Source of the DNA: an uncultured candidate division WPS-2 bacterium
Lineage (GTDB): Bacteria; Vulcanimicrobiota; Vulcanimicrobiia; Vulcanimicrobiales; Vulcanimicrobiaceae
Assembly (NCBI GenBank): GCA_937927945.1
Contig: CALEYW010000024.1
Location: 21,468-85,467, forward strand
DNA length: 64,000 nucleotides
Direction: 5' to 3'
The notes under the pieces are model-generated. The model was not told the DNA's origin. It saw nothing but the letters and a program-made list of their open reading frames with translations, and made no database searches. Position numbers and translations under genes: made by a program. Of the stretch, positions 23,415 to 29,909 are shown piece by piece (the stretch's first letter is position 1; each line of letters begins with the position of its first letter).

Positions 23415-23767
23415 GATCCGTCCAGCACGGCGCTGATCGCCGCCTCCGTATCGCATGGCCGACACCCTACGAAGCCGAGGTCGGCATCGCAGGTGCACGG
23501 CGCGTCGAGATGCGGCGCCAGCAGAGCGCGCAGCATCGTCTCGCGCGTCTCGAACACGTCCGGCGTCAGGTCGGCCGTGAGGATCGCGCCCGGCAGCGGC
23601 CCAGCCGTCGAGAGCAGCACGCGCGCGCCGCCGTCTGGGTGCGGGAAGACGGACGCCACGGGAGCGCCGTTGTGCTGCGGAATCAGCCGCACGATCACGT
23701 CGCGATGCGCGTCGCTCGTCGCGTCGGCGGCGAGGGCGACGGCGGTTTCTACGGCGGGGAGGGTCAT
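23411..23767 (-). CDS. Phage protein with Cys cluster, unknown
   Basis: ATG at 23767 overlaps the upstream stop (ATGA). The 118-residue product has a beta-rich centre (VIVRLIPQHNGAPVASVFPH) and a C-terminal CTCDADLGFVGCRPC cluster of four Cys that could bind a metal. It is otherwise unrecognised. It is in the leftward overlapping chain. Confidence 0.5.
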   Translation of the reverse strand: MTLPAVETAVALAADATSDAHRDVIVRLIPQHNGAPVASVFPHPDGGARVLLSTAGPLPGAILTADLTPDVFETRETMLRALLAPHLDAPCTCDADLGFVGCRPCDTEAAISAVLDGS

Positions 23768-24096
23768 GCGCGCCTCGCGAGTTCGCGCATTTCCGGGATG
23801 CCGAACAGTTCGCCGAGAAGGTCGAGTGCCTGAGCGGCGCGCAGCGCGCGCTCCGGTCGTTTCTGCTCGGCGTGCGTCGGGCGAACGAAGATCGGCTGGC
23901 GTTGTCGCAGGCGCCGCCGCTGACCGTCGCCGTGGCGCGACGCGATGCCGCAGCAGAAGCGCGGTTCGATGGACCGCCCGTAGTACGGCCGCGCCGATCG
24001 CGCGGGGACGGGCTCCGGTCGACGCTTCGCGATCGGCGGCTCTGCGGTGAGCGCGCCAGCGCCGAGCAATGCCACCAGGAGGCCGACGCTCTTCAC
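23764..24096 (-). CDS. Basic phage protein with N-terminal membrane or signal segment
   Basis: The GTG at 24096 overlaps the stop of the upstream micro-gene, giving a 110-residue product. The first 20 residues are hydrophobic (VGLLVALLGAGALTA), followed by a Pro/Arg-rich basic linker, an RFCCG pair, and a helical C-terminus (ALRAAQALDLLGELFGI). It may be exported or membrane-anchored. No family was recognised. A longer reading from 24144 is possible but lacks the overlap signal. Confidence 0.45.
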   Translation of the reverse strand: MKSVGLLVALLGAGALTAEPPIAKRRPEPVPARSARPYYGRSIEPRFCCGIASRHGDGQRRRLRQRQPIFVRPTHAEQKRPERALRAAQALDLLGELFGIPEMRELARRA

Positions 24097-24176
24097 CGCC
24101 GCACCCGCCGCCGAGCGACCAGGAACGCGGGCGCCTTGCGGCACCCGGTCCTGATTGCGCGATACAGACGCCTCAC
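24093..24176 (-). CDS. 27-residue very basic micropeptide
   Basis: GTG at 24176 overlaps the upstream TGA, and its own TGA overlaps the next GTG. The product is dominated by Arg with a short hydrophobic patch (APAFLV). The only support is the linked stop-start overlaps on both sides, which continue the pattern of neighbouring genes. It might serve only to couple translation. Confidence 0.3.
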   Translation of the reverse strand: MRRLYRAIRTGCRKAPAFLVARRRVRR

Positions 24177-24469
24177 GCCGCCCCGCCTTCTTGCATGACC
24201 GGCGCCTCGCGCGGCGGCCAGAACCAGGTGCCTGGCGCGTAGTTGCCGACGGCGTATTCGTGATAGTGAACGGACGTGGCCCATCCGTCCGCGTTGCAGG
24301 CGCCCGCCACGTCTCTGTCGTTCGTCCCGTCGAGGAAAACGCGTAGATTCACCATCTCCGGGCTCCAGACGCGTACGACGATCGCCGGGCGCACCTGGCC
24401 GTCGGTCAGCACGAAATGGACGATGCGCCCGACGGTCGGCGTGACCGCAGGCGCGCTCGCTGTGTCCAC
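24173..24469 (-). CDS. Conserved small phage protein, SH3-like pattern
   Basis: A 98-residue product of a type often seen in phages: VGRIVHFVLTDG, then PAIVVRVW, VNLRVFLDGTND, a central GWATSVHYHEYA and a closing PGTWFWPP. The short strand pattern looks like a small barrel. The function of this family is not known to me. GTG start at 24469; it overlaps the following micro-gene by four bases. Confidence 0.6.
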   Translation of the reverse strand: MDTASAPAVTPTVGRIVHFVLTDGQVRPAIVVRVWSPEMVNLRVFLDGTNDRDVAGACNADGWATSVHYHEYAVGNYAPGTWFWPPREAPVMQEGGAA

Positions 24470-24472
24470 CGG

Positions 24473-24829
24473 CTACTTCGCCCCGGCCGTCGCGAGGATC
24501 GCGTCGGCGCGCAGGAGCGCGATGCCGAACGCCGTGGCGACGAGCGACTTCGCCTCGGTGCCGAGCGTCGCTTCCGCGGGCGTGGCGAACGCGTCGACGA
24601 ACGCCTTGACGCCGGTGCGCGTCTGTCCCGAGGGGATGAGGTCGAGGGCCAGGTCGATGACGGCCTGCTCGGCTGTCGGGATCTCGGCGTCGACGGAGCC
24701 TTGGAGATGCGCGAGCGATGCGTGGATGAACGTCTTCGCGTCGGTGAGTTGCTGGACGCCCGCGGCGCGCGCGTTGGTGACTAGCTGCTGGACGGCCGGG
24801 TCGTGGCTGATCTCGGTACCGATGGACAC
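24473..24829 (-). CDS. Helical phage protein of unknown function
   Basis: A 118-residue product from a GTG at 24829 with an AGGAGAG site about ten bases upstream. It is almost entirely helical and Ala-rich (VQQLVTNARAAGVQQL, EQAVIDLALDLIPSG), with a hydrophobic C-terminal stretch. No family was recognised. It is the first gene of the leftward chain after a 238-base gap. Confidence 0.5.
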   Translation of the reverse strand: MSIGTEISHDPAVQQLVTNARAAGVQQLTDAKTFIHASLAHLQGSVDAEIPTAEQAVIDLALDLIPSGQTRTGVKAFVDAFATPAEATLGTEAKSLVATAFGIALLRADAILATAGAK

Positions 24830-25067
24830 GAGGTGGGGCTCTCCTCTGCCGACGCTGGCGCCGGCGATGTGCGCCCGGCGGCCGTCCGTGGCTACCGGAG
24901 GCGTGCTGTTGAGGAGGCCGTTGCGCCCGCTTCGGGGTCCGACCCTGCGCCAAGCGGCAAAGAGTACGCTCGGTGCGCTCGGTGTGTTTACTGTACCCGT
25001 CGCTGTACCTTATGCGGGGCGTTAGGCGCGCTTCGTGTGCTTGGTGCGCCTTGTTTCACGGGGAACT
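24830..25067. other. Gap without a convincing gene
   Basis: This gap separates two blocks of leftward genes. It contains GC-rich direct-repeat-like runs (GCTCGGTGCGCTCGGTG and a similar run nearby). A possible 27-codon GTGA-linked reading frame (24988-25071, minus strand) follows the upstream gene. It may hold a promoter for the leftward chain, but no confident -35/-10 pair was found. Confidence 0.4.
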
Positions 25068-25439
25068 TCACGAGGCGCGCAGGTAGATAACGACCTTGGT
25101 GATTTCGTTGTCGGCCTTGCGCTGCTGCATGGCGACGTCGCGCAGGGTGTTCTGCTGGCGCAGCAGCTCCGAGCGCTCCGAGGTCATCTCGTCGAATTGC
25201 TGCGACTGCGCCTGGAGCTGCAGCTGGAACATCAGCTGCTGCGCTTCGAGACCTTGGGTCGCGGCGAGATAGCCGCCGTTGAGCAGATCCTGGCCGGAGT
25301 TGGCGAAGCCGCCGACGTTGTTCGCGCCGGTCCCGCCGAACCCGCCGGTGAGGGCGCCGGCGCCGATGGTGAGCGGGTTGCCGCCCATGACCGCGCCCTG
25401 CGCTGCGCCGGCAACGGCGCCGAGAAGGTTGAAGCCCAT
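25068..25439 (-). CDS. Gly-rich helical protein, possible internal virion protein
   Basis: A 123-residue product whose ATG at 25439 follows an AAGGAAAGGA site. The first 60 residues are Gly/Ala/Asn-rich and amphipathic (FNLLGAVAGAAQGAVMGG). The rest is a Gln/Glu-rich coiled coil (QQLMFQLQLQAQSQQFDEM). Gly-rich start plus coiled coil, next to a transglycosylase, resembles pilot or internal proteins that help phages cross the envelope. That role is inference. Confidence 0.5.
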   Translation of the reverse strand: MGFNLLGAVAGAAQGAVMGGNPLTIGAGALTGGFGGTGANNVGGFANSGQDLLNGGYLAATQGLEAQQLMFQLQLQAQSQQFDEMTSERSELLRQQNTLRDVAMQQRKADNEITKVVIYLRAS

Positions 25440-25459
25440 GTACTGAGTCGGTCCTTTCC

Positions 25460-26104
25460 TTACGCCGAGGGGTCGGCGGCTGCGGCGGTGCTGTCGGGGG
25501 CAAGGTCGCGCTGGTCGTGCTCGTCGATCTTGGCGAGCGGATGGTACGGGGGCACGTTGAGCGGCATCCCCATCGCGGCGCCTGCGCCGCTGAGCTGCTG
25601 GAACAGGCCGAACAGCGCGGAGATGTCCGGTTGCGAACTGGTCGACACCGAAGAGGCGGCCGGCACGGTCGCGGCCGTTCCGCCGGAGCCGCCGAGCTGC
25701 GTGTAGTGGCGCAGGACCGAATCCGCGTAGCCCAGCTGCGTGCCGTCGCCCCACGTGGTCTGGGTACCGGCCGCCGTGGGCGAGCCGGTGTTGTAGGCGG
25801 AGAGCGCGGCGTGGACGTCGCCGCCGTAGCGGTTCAGATTCGACGCCAGCATCCCGGCCGCGTAGTCGGCGTTTTGGGCCGGGTCCATTGCGGCTGGGGT
25901 TCGCGCGAAGGCGTGCCAGCGGTCGTCGATCTGGAAGACGCCGTGTCCGTGCCCGCCGTCGCCGACGACGTTGCGGCCGGAGCTGCTGGCCGGGCCGCCG
26001 GTCTCTTGGGCGGCGACGGCGGCGAGCAAGCGGGGGTCGAGGTTGTGGCGCGTCGCCGCGGCGGCGATCTGGGGGGCGAAGGCCACGCCGAGGTTCGTGT
26101 TCAT
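25460..26104 (-). CDS. Lytic transglycosylase (SLT/GH23-like), likely virion-associated
   Basis: A 214-residue product with a lysozyme-like domain at about 10-130: LDPRLLAAVAAQETGG (catalytic Glu34), GHGHGVFQID, a run of Asn and Ala residues with NLNRYGGDVHAALSAYNTG, then GYADSVLRHY. These match the four landmarks of SLT domains that cleave peptidoglycan to anhydro products. A Ser/Thr/Pro-rich tail follows. No signal peptide is seen, so it probably acts from the virion or as part of the leftward operon. An AGGGAG site precedes the ATG. It is the first gene of that operon and the last gene before the host promoter. Confidence 0.75.
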   Translation of the reverse strand: MNTNLGVAFAPQIAAAATRHNLDPRLLAAVAAQETGGPASSSGRNVVGDGGHGHGVFQIDDRWHAFARTPAAMDPAQNADYAAGMLASNLNRYGGDVHAALSAYNTGSPTAAGTQTTWGDGTQLGYADSVLRHYTQLGGSGGTAATVPAASSVSTSSQPDISALFGLFQQLSGAGAAMGMPLNVPPYHPLAKIDEHDQRDLAPDSTAAAADPSA

Positions 26105-26134
26105 GCGCCGCTCCCTTCACGCCGCCTTCTTGCG

Positions 26135-26163
26135 TTGACAAGGGCCCCGGCGTCGTCTACCAT
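26135..26163 (+). promoter_or_regulatory. Sigma70-type promoter for DUF177-rpmF operon
   Basis: TTGACA at 26135-26140, a 17-base spacer, and TACCAT at 26158-26163. The -35 is a perfect match and the -10 matches four of six. Transcription would begin about 26170, giving a short leader before the ATG at 26207. It sits at the prophage-host junction, so prophage excision or insertion could affect it. Confidence 0.6.
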
Positions 26164-26206
26164 GACACGGTTGCAGTGGGGCCCCGCGGGGGCCTCGTTC
26201 TATGAT

Positions 26207-26722
26207 ATGGGTTCAACACTGGTAGTCGATGTCGGTTCTCTGCTTGCCGCGGGGCATCCGATGTCCCTCGACGAACGGGTCGAGGTTCCGCCGTTCTCCT
26301 CGTACACGTTCCCGCAGCCGGCGCACGTTCGGCTCGACCTGCGGCACGTTGACCGAGGAATACAGATCGACGGAACGCTCGAAATCGACGTTGCGGGCGC
26401 GTGCGACCGGTGTCTCGAGGACGTCGTCGTCCCCTTGCGGGTCGACGTCGAAGAACGGTTCGATCCGCCTAGCGGAGCGAGCGACCCCTTCGGAGAGAAC
26501 AACGTACTGAACGGCACGTCCTTGGACGTGAGCGATCTGGTGAGACAACTGGCGACCAGCGCGCTCCCGTACATCCTGACGTGCAGCGAAACATGCCGCG
26601 GTCTGTGCATGGACTGCGGCCGGAGTAAGAACGCGGGAGGCGGGTGCACCTGTCCACCCGCGACGACGGAAGGCGATCATGGCGAATCTCAAGTGGAAAA
26701 CCCCCCGGTCCAAGACCCGTAG
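26207..26722 (+). CDS. yceD: YceD/DUF177 family protein, 23S rRNA-associated
   Basis: A 171-residue member of the DUF177 family that in many bacteria precedes rpmF and helps 23S rRNA maturation. Family landmarks: a Pro/Val-rich N-terminal barrel, GACDRCLEDVVVPL, the segment SDLVRQLATSALPY, and the zinc-like C-terminal pattern CSETCRGLCMDCG followed by GGGCTCP. The start at 26207 is preferred over the in-frame ATG at 26162, because the latter overlaps the -10 box. The gene end overlaps rpmF by 44 bases. Confidence 0.8.
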   Translation: MGSTLVVDVGSLLAAGHPMSLDERVEVPPFSSYTFPQPAHVRLDLRHVDRGIQIDGTLEIDVAGACDRCLEDVVVPLRVDVEERFDPPSGASDPFGENNVLNGTSLDVSDLVRQLATSALPYILTCSETCRGLCMDCGRSKNAGGGCTCPPATTEGDHGESQVENPPVQDP

Positions 26723-26885
26723 CCGGCGCGCTGCGAACTGGAAGCTCAACCCCGTCACGACGGTCGAGTGCGCGCAATGCCACCAGCCGAAGCGACCGCA
26801 CTTCGTGTGCGCGTTCTGCGGCACGTACGACGGCCGTCAGGTCGTGACGCCGAAGGACGAGCACGCCGGCCACAACCACGGTTAA
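26679..26885 (+). CDS. rpmF: Large ribosomal subunit protein bL32
   Basis: A 68-residue protein with the L32 pattern: MANLKWKTPRSKTRSRRAANW near the start, a zinc-binding CAQC and CAFCG pair, and a short His-containing tail. Full length for the family. It starts inside the end of the DUF177 gene and ends exactly where fabH begins, so ribosome and fatty acid genes are co-transcribed. plsX, often found between rpmF and fabH, is absent. Confidence 0.93.
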   Translation: MANLKWKTPRSKTRSRRAANWKLNPVTTVECAQCHQPKRPHFVCAFCGTYDGRQVVTPKDEHAGHNHG

Positions 26886-27896
26886 TTGAACGCCACCGGG
26901 GTCCGCATCGCCGGCGTCGGGCACTTCGTGCCCGAGCGCGTGATCACCAACGCCGACCTCGAGCGCATGCTCGACACGTCGGATGAGTGGATCACGACGC
27001 GTACCGGAATGAAGGAGCGTCACGCGGCGCGCCTCGATGAGCCGACCAGCGACCTCGCGCTCGCCGCTTCGCGCAATGCACTCGCTCACGCGGGCCTCCA
27101 GCCCGCGGACCTCGACTGCATCATCGTCGCGACCGTCACGCCGGACTATGCCTTCCCCGCGACGGCCTGCGTGCTGGGCAGCAAGCTCGGCATCTCCGGC
27201 ATCGCGGCGTTCGATATGGAGATCGGCTGCAGCGGCTTCATCTACGGCTTGACCGTCGCGTCGAGCCTGGTGCGGACCGGCGTCTTCAAGCGCGTCCTGC
27301 TGGTCGGAGCCGAAGAGCTGACTCGCCTGGTCAATTATGATGATCGCTCGACGGCGATCTTGTTCGGTGACGGAGCCGGCGCGGTGGTACTCGAGGCGAC
27401 CGACGTCGACTCGTATCTCGGAGCCGAGCTCGGCGCCGACGGTTCGCGCCCCGAAGATCTCTATCTGCCGTTCAGCGGCACGGCGCAGCCGCCGCCGACC
27501 GCCGAGGACGTGGCCGCCAAACGGAACACGATCCACATGAACGGGCGCGAAGTCTTCCGCTTCGCCGTCACCAAGATGATCGAGGCGACCAACGTCGCGC
27601 TCGAACGCGCCGGCGTCACCGCGCACGACGTCACGTGGCTGATACCGCATCAGGCGAACCAACGCATCATCGACGCCGCCGCGAAGTATCTCAACATGCC
27701 CAGCGACCGCGTCGTCGTCAACATCGATCGCTACGGCAACACGAGCGCGGCATCGATTCCGATGGCGCTCTCGGAGGCGGTCGCCGCCGGCAAGCTCAAG
27801 GACGGCGACGTGATCCTCTTCGTCGGCTTCGGCGCCGGCTTGAGCTGGGGTGCCGTCGCGTGGCGCTGGTCGGCGACGCCGAAGGTGGCCGCGTAG
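26886..27896 (+). CDS. fabH: Beta-ketoacyl-ACP synthase III
   Basis: A 336-residue enzyme that condenses acetyl-CoA with malonyl-ACP to start fatty acid chains. The Cys-His-Asn triad is visible: Cys115 in EIGCSGFIYG, His255 in IPHQANQRI, and Asn285 in RYGNTSAAS. The start DEWITTRTGMKER segment is also diagnostic. A TTG start follows the rpmF stop directly; no other start with upstream room exists. Its stop overlaps the fabD start by one base. Confidence 0.93.
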   Translation: MNATGVRIAGVGHFVPERVITNADLERMLDTSDEWITTRTGMKERHAARLDEPTSDLALAASRNALAHAGLQPADLDCIIVATVTPDYAFPATACVLGSKLGISGIAAFDMEIGCSGFIYGLTVASSLVRTGVFKRVLLVGAEELTRLVNYDDRSTAILFGDGAGAVVLEATDVDSYLGAELGADGSRPEDLYLPFSGTAQPPPTAEDVAAKRNTIHMNGREVFRFAVTKMIEATNVALERAGVTAHDVTWLIPHQANQRIIDAAAKYLNMPSDRVVVNIDRYGNTSAASIPMALSEAVAAGKLKDGDVILFVGFGAGLSWGAVAWRWSATPKVAA

Positions 27897-28843
27897 TGCG
27901 GGTCGGCGTCGTCTTTCCGGGACAAGGCTCGCAAACGGTCGGCATGGGCGCGGACGCGGCGCACGCGTTCCCCGGTGCCGCCGCGACGTTCGCCGCAGCG
28001 AAAGTCGTGCTCGGCTACGATCTGCTCGGCTTGTGCGAACGCGGTCCGGAAGAGACCTTGCGCGAGACGCGCTACGCGCAGCCGGCGATCTTCGTCACCA
28101 ACGTCGCGCTGGCGCGCGCGGTCGGTGACGCGCTCGATCCGGTCGTGAGCGCGGGCCATTCGTTCGGTGAGTTCTGTTCGCTGACGCTCGCCGACGCATT
28201 GTCGTTCGAGACGGCGCTCTCGCTGGTGGCGGAGCGCGGTCTCGCGATGCATCGCGCGGCGACGATCGCGCGCGGCGCGATGGCCGCGGTGCTGGGCCTC
28301 GCGCCCGATGCGCTGCGCGCCGTCGTCGCCGAAGCCGTCGAACGCGGCGCGGGCCGCGTGCAGCTGGCGAACTTCAACGCGCCCGGGCAGATCGTCATCA
28401 GCGGCGACGCCGACGCCGTGCGCGTCGCGGGCGAGTTGGCGATGGAAGCCGGCGCGAAACGGGTCGTTCCGCTCAACGTGGCCGGAGCGTGGCACAGCGT
28501 GCTGATGGATCCGGCGAAGGACGAGTTCGCGCCGCACGTCATGGCCGCGGCGGTCATGCCGCCGCGTTTCACCGTCATCTCGAACGTCGATGCGAAGCCG
28601 TATACCGACGTCGAGCAGATCAAGGACAACCTGATCCGTTCGGTCACGCACGAAGTGCTCTGGCACGAGACCGCCGTCGCGATGGTCGCGCTCAAGCTCG
28701 ACCTCATCGTCGAGTTCGGCGGTTCCGCGGTGTTGGCGCCGATGTTCCGGCGAATCGACGGTGCGCCCAAGGCGATCAGCGTTACCGATGCGGCGGGCGT
28801 CGAGCGACTGCGCGCGCAGCTCGCACCGAGCGCCGTCTCGTGA
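27896..28843 (+). CDS. fabD: Malonyl-CoA:ACP transacylase
   Basis: A 315-residue enzyme that loads malonate on acyl carrier protein. It has the N-terminal FPGQGSQ motif, the active-site GHSFGE with Ser89, the RG.AM segment (ARGAMAAVLG), NFNAPGQIVISG, and a C-terminal SVTHEVLWHE region. A GTG start overlaps the fabH stop. It overlaps fabG by four bases (GTGA), so fabH-fabD-fabG appear to be translationally coupled. Confidence 0.93.
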   Translation: MRVGVVFPGQGSQTVGMGADAAHAFPGAAATFAAAKVVLGYDLLGLCERGPEETLRETRYAQPAIFVTNVALARAVGDALDPVVSAGHSFGEFCSLTLADALSFETALSLVAERGLAMHRAATIARGAMAAVLGLAPDALRAVVAEAVERGAGRVQLANFNAPGQIVISGDADAVRVAGELAMEAGAKRVVPLNVAGAWHSVLMDPAKDEFAPHVMAAAVMPPRFTVISNVDAKPYTDVEQIKDNLIRSVTHEVLWHETAVAMVALKLDLIVEFGGSAVLAPMFRRIDGAPKAISVTDAAGVERLRAQLAPSAVS

Positions 28844-29580
28844 GGGGCAAGGTGGCCGTCGTCACCGGCGCGAGCCGCGGGATCGGACGCGCGATCGCGG
28901 TCGATTTTGCGCGAGCCGGAGCGGATCTCGCGCTGTTCGGACGCGACGCCGCGGCGTTGGACGAGACCGCGGCGGCGTGCCGCGCAGCGCGGCCCGACGT
29001 CAAGACCGCGAACCACATCGTCGACGTCTGCGACGAGAAGGCGGTCGCCGAAGCGATCGGCCAGGTGGTCGCCGCCATGGGGCGGGTGGACGTCGCCGTC
29101 GCCAATGCCGGGCAAGCGCAAGACGGCTTGATCCTGCGCTTCAAGAGCGCCGATCTGGACCGCCTCCTCGACGTCAATCTCAAGTCGGCGTTCTACCTGT
29201 GCGCGGCGGTCGCCAAGCCGATGGTGAAGCAGCGCGCCGGTTCGATCGTCCTGGTCTCCTCGATCGTGGGCGTGGCCGGAAACGCCGGGCAGAGTGCCTA
29301 TAGCGCAACCAAAGCCGGCTTGCTGGGCTTGGCGAAGTCGCTCGCGAAAGAGCTGGGGTCCCGCAACATCCGGGTCAACGCGGTCGCCCCGGGTCTGATC
29401 GAGACCGCGATGACCGCCGAGATGCCGGCTGCCGCTCGCGAACACTACCTTTCCACCATCGCTCTCGGCCGGCCGGGTGCCCCCGAGGACGTCGCCCCCG
29501 TCGTCACCTTTCTCGCCTCCGACGCCGCCCGTTACGTCACCGGCCAAACCGTGGTCGTCGACGGCGGCTTCTTGATGTAG
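28840..29580 (+). CDS. fabG: 3-oxoacyl-ACP reductase
   Basis: A 246-residue short-chain dehydrogenase that reduces beta-ketoacyl-ACP with NADPH. The Rossmann TGASRGIG lies at residues 9-16, the NAG motif near 89-91, the catalytic Ser at 140-141, and the YSATK pair with Tyr154 and Lys158. The C-terminal RYVTGQTVVVDGGFLM ending is typical of FabG. GTG start overlapping fabD. Its place between fabD and acpP supports FabG over a generic SDR. Confidence 0.9.
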   Translation: MRGKVAVVTGASRGIGRAIAVDFARAGADLALFGRDAAALDETAAACRAARPDVKTANHIVDVCDEKAVAEAIGQVVAAMGRVDVAVANAGQAQDGLILRFKSADLDRLLDVNLKSAFYLCAAVAKPMVKQRAGSIVLVSSIVGVAGNAGQSAYSATKAGLLGLAKSLAKELGSRNIRVNAVAPGLIETAMTAEMPAAAREHYLSTIALGRPGAPEDVAPVVTFLASDAARYVTGQTVVVDGGFLM

Positions 29581-29629
29581 CACGCGCAACAACTTCCTCG
29601 CTTCTTTCAGGAGTCTCAAGCAAAGCACC

Positions 29630-29875
29630 ATGGCCGATACACTCGAACGCGTCAAGAAGATCATCGTCGAACAGCTCGGCGTCGAAGAAGCCGAGGTCAC
29701 GCCCGAAGCGTCGATCACGGACGATCTCGGCGCGGATTCGCTCGATCAAGTCGAGCTGGTCATGGCGTTCGAGACCGAGTTCGGCATCGACATCCCCGAC
29801 GAAGAAGCCGAGAAGATCAAAACGGTCGGCGACGCCGTCCAGAAGATCGAAGCCGTCGAAGGAGCCAAAGGATAG
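29630..29875 (+). CDS. acpP: Acyl carrier protein
   Basis: An 81-residue acidic helical protein with the phosphopantetheine site DSLDQVEL (Ser37) and the typical end-of-helix IPDEEAEKIKTVGDAV. Full family length. A CAGGAG site lies upstream of the ATG. It carries growing chains for the three enzymes encoded upstream. fabF does not follow, unlike in many bacteria; ffh does instead. Confidence 0.95.
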   Translation: MADTLERVKKIIVEQLGVEEAEVTPEASITDDLGADSLDQVELVMAFETEFGIDIPDEEAEKIKTVGDAVQKIEAVEGAKG

Positions 29876-29893
29876 GGTTCACTCGGTGAACCC
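29875..29893. repeat. Perfect inverted repeat between acpP and ffh
   Basis: GGGTTCAC at 29875-29882 and GTGAACCC at 29886-29893 form an eight-pair hairpin with a TCG loop, starting on the last base of the acpP stop codon. There is no T-run, so it is more likely an attenuating or mRNA-stabilising hairpin than a full terminator. It could uncouple high acpP expression from ffh. Confidence 0.45.
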
Positions 29894-29909
29894 ACCCCGG
29901 TAAGCACGA

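Larger units (their letters stand above)
1..26104. mobile_element. Siphovirus-type prophage, left part cut by window start
   Basis: A continuous virion-assembly and lysis gene order runs from a protease/scaffold through capsid, head-tail joining, tail tube, G/GT chaperones, tape measure, tail tip, fibre and lysozyme, then reverses strand into small overlapping genes. No sheath or contractile baseplate genes are seen, so a long flexible tail is inferred. Terminase, portal, integrase and repressor are not visible and would lie before base 1. The right boundary is placed at the start of the transglycosylase gene, because the next rightward gene is the host DUF177-rpmF pair with its own promoter. 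No attachment-site repeat could be identified. It could also be a phage contig fragment joined to host DNA. Confidence 0.85.

Noticed and set aside
24988..25071. A 27-codon minus-strand frame starting on the stop of the coiled-coil gene (GTGA)
   Set aside because: Only the overlap supports it. It is not followed by another linked gene and has a low-complexity, basic product.
25517..26206. Upstream extension of the DUF177 frame
   Set aside because: It runs antisense to the transglycosylase, and the promoter at 26135-26163 lies inside it.
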